49,272 nucleotides of DNA from JACVRU01 sp040902725 (GCA_040902725.1 JBBDWU010000007.1:1-49272), one strand, 5' to 3'; positions 1-7,779 are shown, counted from the first letter of the stretch. Translations and numbers: made by a program. Notes: generated by a model not told the origin, from the sequence alone.

Positions 1-486
1 TTCCACATCCGCTGCCCGATCTTCGTCGCGCGGGAGTGGTTCCGGCACCGGATCGGCTCGTTCAACGAGTTCTCGATGCGTTACGCCCGCGCGACCGACG
101 ACTTCTACGTGCCCGAGGCCGACGACGTCCGCTCGCAGGTCGGCAAGCCGGGCGCGTACTCGTTCGAGCCGGTCGATCCGGAGCTCGCCGAGACCACGCG
201 GGAGACGCTGCGCGAGGTCTACGACTCGGCGTTCGCGGCCTACGAGCGGCTGGTGGAGCAGGGCGTGGCCCGGGAGCTCGCGCGCAGCGTCATGCCGGTC
301 GGCGCCTACACCGAGTTCTACTGGACGGTCAACGCGCGGGCGCTCATGAACTTCGTCTCGCTCCGGGCGGCCGAGACGGCGCAGCGCGAGATCCGGCGCT
401 ATGCCGAGGCCTGCGAGCTCTTTCTCGAGAAGCTGATGCCCGTCACGCACGACTCGTTCGTCAAGAGCGGTCGCGTGGCGCCCTAG
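1..486 (+). CDS. thyX: FAD-dependent thymidylate synthase, C-terminal part
   Basis: ThyX makes dTMP from dUMP using methylene-tetrahydrofolate, with FAD/NADPH as reductant. The frame is open from base 1, so the N-terminus lies outside the window. The visible part contains the ThyX signature RHRIGSFNEFSMRY (RHR followed by seven residues and Ser), which binds dUMP and FAD. The end region has conserved MPVGAYTEFYWTVNARAL and FVSLR segments. The stop is at 484-486 and overlaps by 4 bases the 3' end of the convergent secreted-protein gene. No other thymidylate synthase is visible in the window. Family assignment is secure; only completeness is uncertain. Confidence 0.96.
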   Translation, partial: FHIRCPIFVAREWFRHRIGSFNEFSMRYARATDDFYVPEADDVRSQVGKPGAYSFEPVDPELAETTRETLREVYDSAFAAYERLVEQGVARELARSVMPVGAYTEFYWTVNARALMNFVSLRAAETAQREIRRYAEACELFLEKLMPVTHDSFVKSGRVAP

Positions 487-1766
487 CCTGACCAGGGATC
501 GGCCGCGCCCAGCAGGAGCTGCGGAACGATGCCCTGCCGCTCGCCGACGACCTCGCCTCTGCCCAGGTCAACGATCGACATGGGCTGGTCCGGCCCCCCG
601 CCGAAGCCGACGTACGCCTTTCCGTCGACGACACTCGATATCCACGGCTCGCGGCCGGCGAACAGGGTGAAGCGATGCTCCCCGTACGGGCTGTAGGCGA
701 CGAGCCCGGTGGCCCCACCGGTCGCCAGTACCAGCCCCTCGGAGTAGAGAAAGCCACGGGCGCGCTCGTCGACGGTCCGCACCGACCACGTCTGCGTGTC
801 GATGAGCTTGAGGCCCGCGGGCGTCGAGGTCTGGCGCTCGATTCTGCCCGCGCGCACGGTCGCCTGGTTGTCGCTGCCCGAGACGGCCAGCAGGCCGTTG
901 CCGAGCCATCGTGCGTATCGCACGGGTCCGTCGGAGGCCTTCGCCTGGGCGGCCGGCTCGAGCCAGTCGCGCAGGCGGCCGAGCGCCGAGACGGGCACCG
1001 AGAGCTCGCGCTGGTGAACGGCGAGGGTGGCCAGGTCGATCTCGAGGACGCGGCCTTCGGCCGGCACGACGAACGCGCGCCCGCCGTCGGGGTCGACGGC
1101 CAGGCCCGGCATGCGCTGCCGGAAGACCCACGGCTCGCCGTCCGGCTGCTGCAGCCCCGCGATCAGGTCGAGCGCGGTCGTGCGCAGCACGCCGTTGGCG
1201 TCGACGACCGCGAAGCGCGCTGTTCCCAGTCCCTCCTCGGGGCCGAGCAGCAGCGCGAGCCCGCCGGGGGTGCGCGCCGTCCGCAGCAGCGTCCCGGTGA
1301 GCTTCGCGCGTCGTACGACTCGGCGGGCGAGCGGGTCGTACGCGACGACCTCGATCGCGCCGAAGCCGGCGCCCGGCGAGAGGGCCAGCACGCGATCGGG
1401 TGCCGGCCATGCGACTGCTCCCAGGTCGTGCGTCAGCCGCACGGTCGATCGCTGTTGGAGCGATGCCGGGTCGAGGATGCGCACGACGCTTCGCCCCGTC
1501 ACGGTCTGGGCGGCGACGGCGAGCAGCGACCGGTCGGGCGCGAACGCCCAACTACCCCAGGAACGGCCGACGTAGACCCTCCTGCCCGTCGGCTCGAGCG
1601 AAGCGGGCTCGATCCGGGCCAGGCGCCAGCCCGTGCCCTCCCAGACGAGCCCGAGCACCGGGCCGGAGTCGGCCGGGGCGGCGATCCACGTCGCCGACGG
1701 AGCCGCGCTCGTCGCCGGCAGCGCGAGCGCGACCAGGGCGAGCAGCATTGCCCCGCGGAACGCCAT
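483..1766 (-). CDS. Secreted beta-propeller-like protein
   Basis: A 427-residue protein with an N-terminal signal peptide (MAFRGAMLLALVALALPA, with an AxA-type cleavage near residue 20), so it is probably exported. The rest shows repeated beta-rich units of the kind seen in WD40/YVTN-like propellers: short hydrophobic strands, GxxWxF, VLALSPG, RVLEIDLATL. No catalytic motif is visible and no named family is recognised. It is monocistronic: its 3' end abuts convergent thyX and its start faces an AATACT box 7 bases upstream. The propeller fold is inferred from strand periodicity only. Confidence 0.75.
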   Translation of the reverse strand: MAFRGAMLLALVALALPATSAAPSATWIAAPADSGPVLGLVWEGTGWRLARIEPASLEPTGRRVYVGRSWGSWAFAPDRSLLAVAAQTVTGRSVVRILDPASLQQRSTVRLTHDLGAVAWPAPDRVLALSPGAGFGAIEVVAYDPLARRVVRRAKLTGTLLRTARTPGGLALLLGPEEGLGTARFAVVDANGVLRTTALDLIAGLQQPDGEPWVFRQRMPGLAVDPDGGRAFVVPAEGRVLEIDLATLAVHQRELSVPVSALGRLRDWLEPAAQAKASDGPVRYARWLGNGLLAVSGSDNQATVRAGRIERQTSTPAGLKLIDTQTWSVRTVDERARGFLYSEGLVLATGGATGLVAYSPYGEHRFTLFAGREPWISSVVDGKAYVGFGGGPDQPMSIVDLGRGEVVGERQGIVPQLLLGAADPWSG

Positions 1767-1773
1767 GACGGAA

Positions 1774-1779
1774 AGTATT
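1774..1779 (-). promoter_or_regulatory. Candidate -10 box for the secreted propeller gene
   Basis: On the minus strand AATACT (within TAATACT) lies 7 bases before the ATG at 1766. This would give a leaderless or nearly leaderless transcript, and no Shine-Dalgarno sequence is visible in the gap. Confidence 0.45.
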
Positions 1780-1806
1780 ACGCCGCGGGCGCCGGCGGGG
1801 TTCCGC

Positions 1807-2346
1807 TCAGATCTCGCTGGTCCTGAGCAGGATCCGGTCGCTGCCCGGCCGCACGATCGCCCAGCCGTCGTACTCCTTCAGCCGGTAGGGCGCGTTCAGC
1901 CGCGCCACGGTGCGGCCGCGGACGAGGAACGCGCCGCACGAGGCGACGGGCTCGCCGCCGCGCGTCAGCACGAGCTCGTAGCGGCCGTCCGCCAGCCCGC
2001 TGACGGTCATCTCCATCGGCCAGTTGCCGGCCTCGTCGATCGCGAAGACGTCGAGCTCCGCGGACGCGGATGCCGCGGCGGGCGTGCCGCGCATCGCCAG
2101 CGTGAAGTCCGGGCCCTCGCCGCCCCCGCGCGCGACCCACCCGCCCGCGAACGCCGCTGCGACGGCGATCGCCGCCGCGAGCGCGAGGAGGCGGCCCCGC
2201 GTGCTCGCCCTGGGCTGCCCCAGGCGGGCGGGCAGCTCGGGCGGCGGCCCGGCGGTCACGAGCGCGTCGTGGGCGCGGCGCAGGCGCGCGCGCTCCTCGC
2301 CGCCGACGTCGTCCCCGACCAGCGCGTCGAAGTCGGGCGTCTTCAT
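1807..2346 (-). CDS. Anti-sigma factor, single-pass membrane protein (RskA-like)
   Basis: 179 residues. A short N-terminal cytoplasmic segment (about 1-60) is followed by one transmembrane helix (LLALAAAIAVAAAFAGGWVA, about 60-80) and an extracytoplasmic beta-rich domain with the RskA-type ending (GRYELVLTRGG, then a Cys and a WAIVRPG segment). Such proteins hold the partner ECF sigma factor at the membrane. The ATG at 2346 overlaps the TGA of the sigma gene (ATGA), so translation is probably coupled and the partner is clear. A longer upstream open frame exists but runs inside the sigma gene and is not used. The N-terminal zinc motif HxxxCxxC is not visible. Confidence 0.85.
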   Translation of the reverse strand: MKTPDFDALVGDDVGGEERARLRRAHDALVTAGPPPELPARLGQPRASTRGRLLALAAAIAVAAAFAGGWVARGGGEGPDFTLAMRGTPAAASASAELDVFAIDEAGNWPMEMTVSGLADGRYELVLTRGGEPVASCGAFLVRGRTVARLNAPYRLKEYDGWAIVRPGSDRILLRTSEI

Positions 2347-2945
2347 TCCAGTTCGCCCTCGAGCAGGTCGGCGAGCCGCGCGAGCCCGCTTCGCGTCCTC
2401 GTCTTCACCGTGCCGAGCGGGATCCCCAGCTGCGCGGCGACCTCGCTCTGGGAGCGGCCGCCCCAGTAGGCGAGCGCGATCACCTCGCGCTCGGTCGCCG
2501 GCAGCTCCTCGAGCGCGCGGTGGACGCGCCACGCCAGCCACTCGGCCTCGGCGTGGGCCGAGGGGCCGGCCGCCTCGTCCGGGAAGTCAGGCACCTCCGC
2601 GACCACGGGGGCGCGGGCACGGAGCCGGTCGACCGCGGCGTTGCGCGCGATCGAGAACAGCCAGGGCGCCGCCGGCCCGCGCTCGGGCCGGAACGTGCGC
2701 GCCGACCGCCAGACCGCGGCGAACGTCTCCTGGACGGCGTCCTCGGCGCTGTGGCGGTCGCCGAGGCGCCGCAGCGCGAGCGCGTACACGGGTCGCACGT
2801 AGCGGCGGTAGAGCGCCTCGAAGGCCCCGCCGTCGCCGCGCGCCACACGCGCGACGAGCTCGCCGTCGGCGTCTACGGGAGGCGAGGGCGGCGCCGCTCG
2901 GGGGCTGGCGAGCGCAAGTTCCATCTCCTCGTGCTCTCTACGCAT
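2343..2945 (-). CDS. ECF RNA polymerase sigma factor
   Basis: 200 residues. Region 2 (about 40-110) contains the core-binding segment YRRYVRPVYALALRRLGD and the -10 recognition segment AEDAVQETFAAVWRSA. Region 4 (about 135-195) holds a helix-turn-helix (GRSQSEVAAQLGIPLGTVKTR). There is no region 3, as usual for ECF factors. It is the middle gene of a three-gene operon: it overlaps the SDR gene upstream by 8 bases and the anti-sigma gene downstream by 4. The GTG/ATG choice is uncertain; an in-frame ATG at 2924 (MELALASP) is an alternative start. Regulation by the downstream anti-sigma factor is inferred from the coupling. Confidence 0.93.
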   Translation of the reverse strand: MRREHEEMELALASPRAAPPSPPVDADGELVARVARGDGGAFEALYRRYVRPVYALALRRLGDRHSAEDAVQETFAAVWRSARTFRPERGPAAPWLFSIARNAAVDRLRARAPVVAEVPDFPDEAAGPSAHAEAEWLAWRVHRALEELPATEREVIALAYWGGRSQSEVAAQLGIPLGTVKTRTRSGLARLADLLEGELE

Positions 2946-3597
2946 CGGCGCTCCTGCCGGATTGGAGCAGACGGCCGCCGTCCACGACCAGCGTGGCGCC
3001 GGTGACGAACGACGCGCCGGCGAGGAAGACGACCGCCTCCGCGACGTCCTCGGGCGTCCCGATGCGGCCCAGCAGGGTCTCGGCCGCTCTCCGCTCCTCC
3101 TGCTCGGGCGCGACAGCGACCGGGCCGGGCGCGACGCCGCAGACCCGCACCTCGGGCGCGAGCGCGCGCGCGAGCACGCGCGTCAGCATCGCCTGGGCGG
3201 CCTTGGCCGCGCAGTGAGCGGCGAACGAGGGCCAAGGCTGGTACGCGGCGACGTCCTCGATCATCACCACGACGCCCCGCGACTCGCGCAGGTGCGGCGC
3301 GGCGGCCTGCGCGGTGAAGAACGCTCCCTTGGCCGTCGCCCCCAGCGCCGCGTCCCAGTCCGCCTCGGTCACCTCCGCGAATGGCTTGGGGACGAAGCCC
3401 TCCGAGGCCGCGTGCACGAGCAGGTCGAGGCCGCCCAGCTCGGCGACCGTCCGCTCGACGAGGGCGCGCGCCGCACCGGCGTCGCTCAGGTCCCCGTCCG
3501 CGCGGCCGGCCGCCACCACGGCGTTTTCCCCGGCCCGGAGACGCTCGGCGATTGCCCCGCCAACGCGCCCTGTTCCACCGGTTACGAGCACCCGCAT
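2938..3597 (-). CDS. Short-chain dehydrogenase/reductase (SDR)
   Basis: 219 residues, a normal classical SDR length. It has an N-terminal Rossmann glycine motif TGGTGRVGGAIAE and the VHAAS (NAG-like) segment. The active-site region is unusual: the expected YxxxK is replaced by HCAAK (SFAAHCAAKAAQ), so Lys is kept but the catalytic Tyr position is His. A C-terminal PEDVAEAVVFLAG...TGATLVVDGG segment is typical of FabG-like reductases. Substrate unknown. It is the first gene of the SDR/sigma/anti-sigma operon and starts 6 bases downstream of a GATACT box. The missing Tyr makes ordinary ketoreductase activity uncertain. Confidence 0.88.
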   Translation of the reverse strand: MRVLVTGGTGRVGGAIAERLRAGENAVVAAGRADGDLSDAGAARALVERTVAELGGLDLLVHAASEGFVPKPFAEVTEADWDAALGATAKGAFFTAQAAAPHLRESRGVVVMIEDVAAYQPWPSFAAHCAAKAAQAMLTRVLARALAPEVRVCGVAPGPVAVAPEQEERRAAETLLGRIGTPEDVAEAVVFLAGASFVTGATLVVDGGRLLQSGRSADA

Positions 3598-3603
3598 CGG
3601 TCC

Positions 3604-3609
3604 AGTATC
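3604..3609 (-). promoter_or_regulatory. Leaderless-type -10 box of the SDR/sigma operon
   Basis: GATACT on the minus strand ends 6 bases before the ATG at 3597. The spacing is that of leaderless actinobacterial promoters, and there is no Shine-Dalgarno sequence. It lies between two divergent genes. Confidence 0.5.
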
Positions 3610-3627
3610 GCTGCCCGTTCTACCTAC

Positions 3628-4506
3628 ATGAGAAAGCTCACAGTGCTCATCTCGATGCTGGCCGCAATCGGGTTCGCCCAACCGGCCTCGGCGGCGACGA
3701 TTCAGGTCTCGATCACCCGAGCCGGCTTCGTGCCGAGCGCGGCGACGATCGACGTGGGCGACACCGTGACGTGGACGAACGCGGACACGCGAATCCGTCA
3801 GGTCGTCTCCCAGGGCGCCGGCTTCGCCTCGCCGGTGCTCCAGCCGGGCGACCGCTACTCGTTCACGTACACGCGGGCGGGCCGCTTCACCTACGAGGAC
3901 CCGCTCGTGAGGCCTCGCGACCGGGGCACGATCACCGTCCGGGCGGTGCAGACGGTGACGCTCGCGGCGAAGCCGAAGCTCGTCACCTACGGCCGCTCGA
4001 CCGTCCTCTCGGGCAAGGTCTCCAATGAGAAGGCGGGCGAGACGGTGTCGATCTTCGCGCAGGCGTGCGGCAAGACGTTTGCCAAGATCGGGGAGACGAA
4101 GACGCTGAGCGAGGGCGTCTGGACCATGACCACGAAGCCGCTGAACCACACGAACTACCGGGCCGAGTGGGGGACGGCGGAGAGCGAAGTCGTCGGAGTC
4201 CGCGTGCGGCCGCGCGTGCGGCTCGCGAAGCTCGCGCCGCGGCGGTTCGAGGTGACCGTCTTCGCGGCGGAGACATTCGCCGGCAAGACGGTCCAGTTCC
4301 AGCGCTGGAATGCGACCAGGCGCGTCTGGGTCCGCGTCCGGCTGGTCACGCTCGCCGCGACCGACGACGGCGTCGACCCGACCGTGATCTCGGAGCGCAG
4401 GTTCACGTCGCGCATCCGTGCGGGCCTGCGCGTCCGGATCTTGCTGCCGGCCGCCACCGCGGGCACCTGCTACGCGTCGAACAAGAGCAACATCATCCAG
4501 AGCTGA
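3628..4506 (+). CDS. Secreted protein with a degenerate cupredoxin-like domain
   Basis: 292 residues starting at ATG 3628 with a clear signal peptide (about 1-23, ending QPASAA). Residues about 24-110 follow the plastocyanin/azurin pattern: IDVGDTVTWTNAD, then a G-rich strand, PGDRYSFTYTRAGRFTYED. The copper ligands are absent: the first His position reads Arg (RIRQVVS), and the Cys/His/Met ligand loop is replaced by EDPLVRPRDRG. The remaining 180 residues form one or two beta-sandwich (Ig-like) domains. A structural or adhesive role is more likely than electron transfer. It is transcribed alone, with a strong hairpin 12 bases after the stop. Confidence 0.8.
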   Translation: MRKLTVLISMLAAIGFAQPASAATIQVSITRAGFVPSAATIDVGDTVTWTNADTRIRQVVSQGAGFASPVLQPGDRYSFTYTRAGRFTYEDPLVRPRDRGTITVRAVQTVTLAAKPKLVTYGRSTVLSGKVSNEKAGETVSIFAQACGKTFAKIGETKTLSEGVWTMTTKPLNHTNYRAEWGTAESEVVGVRVRPRVRLAKLAPRRFEVTVFAAETFAGKTVQFQRWNATRRVWVRVRLVTLAATDDGVDPTVISERRFTSRIRAGLRVRILLPAATAGTCYASNKSNIIQS

Positions 4507-4517
4507 GGACTCGACCC

Positions 4518-4552
4518 CGAGGGGGGAGCACGTTCTTTATGCTCCCCCCTCG
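4518..4552 (+). terminator. Perfect 13-bp hairpin between the cupredoxin-like and sod genes
   Basis: CGAGGGGGGAGCA (4518-4530) pairs perfectly with TGCTCCCCCCTCG (4540-4552) around a 9-base loop. It probably ends transcription of the upstream gene, although no T-tract follows. It stops 2 bases before the sod ATG and contains the likely sod -10 box. Confidence 0.65.
4538..4543 (+). promoter_or_regulatory. Candidate -10 box for sod inside the hairpin
   Basis: TATGCT lies 11 bases before the sod ATG at 4555. Transcription starting about 6 bases downstream would give a leader of only a few bases, which fits the lack of a Shine-Dalgarno sequence directly before the ATG. Confidence 0.4.
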
Positions 4553-4554
4553 CC

Positions 4555-5172
4555 ATGACGCCTGCGTTCCAGTTCGAGGAGATCGCCCCGCGTGAGCTGA
4601 AGCCGGCGCTCTACGAGCTGGACGGCATCTCGCGGGAGACGATCGAGTCCCACTACAAGCTCTACCAGGGCTACGTCGGGAAGCGCAACGAGATCCTCGG
4701 CAAGCTGGCGGAGGCGGACGCCACGGTCGCCAACCAGGCCTACTCGGAGTTCCGGGCGCTCAAGGTCGAGCTCTCGTTCGCGATCGGCGGGATCAAGAAC
4801 CACGAGGTCTACTTCGAGCACCTTGGCGGCTCCGGGGGCGATCCGGACGGCGCGGTCGCCGAGCTGATCAAACGCGACTTCGGCTCGGCCGCGGCCTGGC
4901 GCGACGATCTGAAGGCGACCGGCATGGCGGGCCGCGGCTGGGCCTGGACCGCCTACGACTGGGACGAGCGGCGGCTCTTCAACTACGTCGGCGACGCCCA
5001 GAACACGTTCCCGATCTGGAACGCGACGCCGCTCGTCGCGCTCGACGTCTACGAGCACGCCTACTGGCTCGACTACCAGACCGACCGCGCGTCGTACATC
5101 GACGCGTTCCTGGCGAACCTCGACTGGGACGTCGTCAACGGATGGGTGGCCGGGTACCAGATCCCGCGCTGA
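4555..5172 (+). CDS. sodA: Fe/Mn superoxide dismutase
   Basis: 205 residues, the usual size for this cytoplasmic enzyme, which converts superoxide to oxygen and peroxide. All four metal ligands can be placed: the His in ESHYKLYQGYV, the His in GGIKNHEVYF, and Asp and His in DVYEHAYWLDY. The gateway Tyr is in QGYV and the GWAWTAY segment is present. The N-terminal helix-hairpin is divergent (a single His where most members have HHxxHH). It may begin from a nearly leaderless transcript. Its last 31 bases overlap the plsY start. A peroxiredoxin and an aquaporin further along suggest a general oxidative-stress context, although they are not in the same operon. Confidence 0.95.
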   Translation: MTPAFQFEEIAPRELKPALYELDGISRETIESHYKLYQGYVGKRNEILGKLAEADATVANQAYSEFRALKVELSFAIGGIKNHEVYFEHLGGSGGDPDGAVAELIKRDFGSAAAWRDDLKATGMAGRGWAWTAYDWDERRLFNYVGDAQNTFPIWNATPLVALDVYEHAYWLDYQTDRASYIDAFLANLDWDVVNGWVAGYQIPR

Positions 5173-5777
5173 TCGCGCTCCTTGTTGCCGGGGGCTATCT
5201 CGCCGGCAGCATTCCGTTCGGCTACTGGGTCGTCCGGCTCCTGAAGCGCGACGACATCCGCCGCCACGGGAGCGGCAACATCGGCGCGACCAACGTCTGG
5301 CGGGCGTACGGCTGGCGGCTCGGCGTTCCGGTGATGCTGCTCGACGTCCTCAAGGGGCTCGGGCCCGCCCTGGCCGGCGCGCTGCTGGTGGACGACCTCG
5401 CCGGCGTGCTCGCGGGCGGCGCGGCCATGCTCGGCCACTGGCGACCGCTCTTCATGGGCTTCGCGAAGGGGGGGAAGATGGTCGCGACCGCCGGCGGCAC
5501 CCTCTTCGGCGTCGCCGCGCTCGCGGGGCTGGCCGCCGCGGGGGTCTGGATCCTCCTCTTCGTGCTGCTGCGCTACGCGTCGGTGTCCTCGATGGTGGCG
5601 GCCGCGTCGATCCCGCTCTTCGCCTGGGCGTTCGGCGAGCCCTGGCCGGTGATCGCCTTCGGGGCGATCGCGGGCGCCGGCGTGGCGCTCGTCCACCGGC
5701 CGAACATCCGGCGCCTGCGCGCCGGCACCGAAAGCCGCTTCCAGCTCAGGCGCCGGGTGACCCCAGCCAGTCCCTGA
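5142..5777 (+). CDS. plsY: Glycerol-3-phosphate acyltransferase PlsY
   Basis: 211 residues, a multi-pass membrane enzyme that acylates glycerol-3-phosphate from acyl-phosphate in phospholipid synthesis. The hallmark SIPFGYW and GSGNIGATNVWR motifs are present. The second conserved loop reads HWRPLFMGFAKGGKMVAT, where most members have GGKG; Met replaces the second Gly. Five or so hydrophobic segments fit the family topology. The ATG at 5142 lies inside sod (31-base overlap), and no later in-frame start precedes the conserved N-terminus, so the two genes are probably cotranscribed. The 3' end overlaps convergent folE2 by 32 bases. Confidence 0.9.
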   Translation: MGGRVPDPALIALLVAGGYLAGSIPFGYWVVRLLKRDDIRRHGSGNIGATNVWRAYGWRLGVPVMLLDVLKGLGPALAGALLVDDLAGVLAGGAAMLGHWRPLFMGFAKGGKMVATAGGTLFGVAALAGLAAAGVWILLFVLLRYASVSSMVAAASIPLFAWAFGEPWPVIAFGAIAGAGVALVHRPNIRRLRAGTESRFQLRRRVTPASP

Positions 5778-6726
5778 GCTCGGTGTGCCGCGTGAGGCGG
5801 ACGCCGTCGGCCAGCTCGCCGCGCAGCTCGCCGACCGTCCCGAACCGCTCGGCCAGCACGTCGTGCGTGTGGATCGTCTCCAGGTTGACCTGGCGCGAGT
5901 AGAGGAAGTCGGAGTCGTCGAGCTCGGGGTAGCGCTGGAGGGTCAGTGCGAGCGCCGCGCGCACGGAGTCCTCGACGAAGCGCGGCTGCAGGTGCGCGTG
6001 CTCGACGACGAACAGCTCGTCCGGCCGCTTCAGCAGCTCGTACACCGGTGAGCTCATCGAGCTCTCGACGACGTCCACCAGCGCCTCGGCGTTGAGCTGG
6101 CGCGCGGTGCCGACGTAGAGCGTTCCCCGGCCGCGCTGGTTGTGCGTCGCCAGCGGCACCAGCTCGAGGATGCGCTTCACGTCGCCGTCCTCGAACCCTG
6201 CCTCCAGCAGCCGCTCCGTCGCGCTCCCGCGCACGAGTCCCTGAGCGCAGGGGCAGGCGTTGATGCCGTTCGCCTCGACGCCGACCACGCGGCGCACTCC
6301 GTGCTCGGAGGCGGCGGCGATCCCGATGATCGAGACCAGCTCCTGCGTCGGGAGGCCGGTCACCGGGGTCCGCCGCTCGAGCGGGTAGCGCGCGACGATC
6401 TTGACCTCGGCGCGAAGCGCGTCCTGCCGGTCGGCGATGTGCCGCGCGACGTGCTCGGCCAGCGCCTCCACCAGCAGCGCCTCGCCGATCACGACCTCCT
6501 CGATCGCCTCCTCGAACAGCTCGGGGAAGCGGGACATGTGGACGCCCTTCTGCGCCGGGTCGAGATCGACGGTGCAGTCGATCTCCGCCGCGATCAGCTT
6601 CTCGCTGTCGCCGTGACGGAGCCGGATCGCCTTGGCGACGCCTGTTACGCCCACTCGCGACAGGCCGATGCGAACCTCCGGCGGCGAGGCCTGGAGGTCG
6701 GGTGTCAGAATCTCGCGGTCGCCCAT
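5746..6726 (-). CDS. folE2: GTP cyclohydrolase FolE2 (MptA type)
   Basis: 326 residues. The enzyme opens GTP to dihydroneopterin triphosphate, the first step of folate synthesis, using a metal other than the zinc of FolE1. The diagnostic GINACPCAQ (metal-binding Cys region, about 154-162) and THNQRGRG segments are present, with the N-terminal SRVGVTG and DCTVDLDPAQKGVHMSRF blocks. Its ATG (6726-6724) overlaps the ATG of the divergent gene at 6725, so the two promoters must lie inside each other's coding regions; a TATCCT box sits 8 bases upstream of the folE2 start. FolE2 often replaces FolE1 under zinc limitation; whether that holds here is unknown. Confidence 0.96.
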   Translation of the reverse strand: MGDREILTPDLQASPPEVRIGLSRVGVTGVAKAIRLRHGDSEKLIAAEIDCTVDLDPAQKGVHMSRFPELFEEAIEEVVIGEALLVEALAEHVARHIADRQDALRAEVKIVARYPLERRTPVTGLPTQELVSIIGIAAASEHGVRRVVGVEANGINACPCAQGLVRGSATERLLEAGFEDGDVKRILELVPLATHNQRGRGTLYVGTARQLNAEALVDVVESSMSSPVYELLKRPDELFVVEHAHLQPRFVEDSVRAALALTLQRYPELDDSDFLYSRQVNLETIHTHDVLAERFGTVGELRGELADGVRLTRHTELRDWLGSPGA

Positions 6727-7324
6727 GTCCGCTCAGGATACGTCGTTCGCGCGACTCGTCTCGCTGGCCTGCCATGACCTGAGGACGCCGCTCGCCACCG
6801 TTTCGGGCTTCGCCAAGACCCTGATCCGGATGGACGGCGTCGACGAGCAGACGGAGCGCTACCTGGGGATGATCGAGGTCGCCTCCGTCCAGCTGAGCGA
6901 GCTGCTCGAGCAGCTCGGGCTCGTCGCGCGCATCGAGGACGGCCGCTGGGAGCCGCTGATCGGGGAGGCGGACTCGCTGGCGCTGGCCCACGCGGCCGCC
7001 GAGCCCCACGGCGGCGCGGTCGTCGTGAGCGGGACGGGGACCCAGGTCGCGGTCGACGAGGAGGCGGCGGCGCGGGCGCTCGGCGGGCTCGCGCACTGCG
7101 CGAGGCGCCACGGCGGCCTCGACGAGGTCGAGCTGCGGGTGGACGGGGCGAGCATCGCCGTCGCTCCGGTCGCCGCGGACGTCGCCGCGATCTGCCTCGG
7201 CCTCGACCTGAAGGACCTCGGCGCAGCCGTCGGCACGCGCGCGCTCGTAGCGCTCGGCGCGGCGGTCGAGGCGGAGGACGAGACGGTGGTCGTCCGCTTG
7301 CCGCTCGCGCCCGTGGTCAGCTAG
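6725..7324 (+). CDS. Histidine-kinase-like phosphoacceptor protein with degenerate ATPase half
   Basis: 199 residues. The N-terminus is a HisKA dimerisation domain with an intact H-box (LACHDLRTPLATVSGFAK, His17) and a second helix (LEQLGLVARIEDGRW). After residue 70 the layout recalls a HATPase_c fold (VAVDEEAAARALGGLAHCARRHG...), but the N-box Asn, the DxGxG and the GxG lid motifs are all missing, so ATP binding is unlikely. No membrane segment or sensor domain precedes it. This is the architecture of a phosphotransferase derived from a kinase, such as ChpT of Caulobacter. Its start overlaps that of divergent folE2; its end overlaps the convergent zinc-ribbon gene by 8 bases. Partner unknown. 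Confidence 0.8.
   Translation: MSAQDTSFARLVSLACHDLRTPLATVSGFAKTLIRMDGVDEQTERYLGMIEVASVQLSELLEQLGLVARIEDGRWEPLIGEADSLALAHAAAEPHGGAVVVSGTGTQVAVDEEAAARALGGLAHCARRHGGLDEVELRVDGASIAVAPVAADVAAICLGLDLKDLGAAVGTRALVALGAAVEAEDETVVVRLPLAPVVS
6735..6740 (-). promoter_or_regulatory. -10 box of folE2
   Basis: TATCCT on the minus strand lies 8 bases before the folE2 ATG and inside the divergent histidine-kinase-like gene. The spacing implies a leaderless transcript. Confidence 0.5.
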
Positions 7325-7724
7325 CGGCCGGTTCTCCCCGGCGCGCGGCGCGCACGACCGCATACCGCTCGGTGGCTATCACGGCCTGCTCCCCGAGCGC
7401 GACGTGCGTCGGCCGCACCACGAAGTACGCGCCCTCGACGGTCGCCGCCCGCCACTCGTCCGCGCTCATCGTCACGAGCTCGAAGCAATCCTCGTCCGCG
7501 CATTCGCAGACGAACTCGGCCGAGCCGTCGAACGCCTGGACGAGCAGCCGGATCCGCTCGTTCGTCGCGCGCACGCCGCGGCGCTTCTCCACGCTCGCGT
7601 CGGCGGGCGCCGCCGCCTCGTGGTCCCAGGCCTCGCCCCCGCACATCGGGCACCGCTCGGGCGCAGAGGCGACCGAGACCCCGTAGCCGCACCGGGCGCA
7701 GCGCAGTCGGAAGAGCGTCGGCAC
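7317..7724 (-). CDS. Zinc-ribbon protein with a CxC-x4-C domain
   Basis: 135 residues, GTG start. Residues 8-28 form a zinc ribbon with two Cys pairs (CARCG and CPMCG). A short linker leads to a second domain (about 50-130) beginning NERIRLL and containing VCECADEDCFELV, then FVVRPTH and YAVV. This second domain recurs in the ANTAR protein at 31732-32343 (NERIEG, CECPQRDC, FVVKPGH, YLVVEK), so it is a portable unit, possibly metal-binding through its three Cys. No enzyme motif is seen. A role in binding a nucleic acid or a protein partner is a guess. Confidence 0.75.
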   Translation of the reverse strand: MPTLFRLRCARCGYGVSVASAPERCPMCGGEAWDHEAAAPADASVEKRRGVRATNERIRLLVQAFDGSAEFVCECADEDCFELVTMSADEWRAATVEGAYFVVRPTHVALGEQAVIATERYAVVRAARRGEPAAS

Positions 7725-7779
7725 GGCGGGCCTTTCGGTCGGGTGGGTTGGTCTTATCGCCCTGCCGGGCGGGTGTCAA

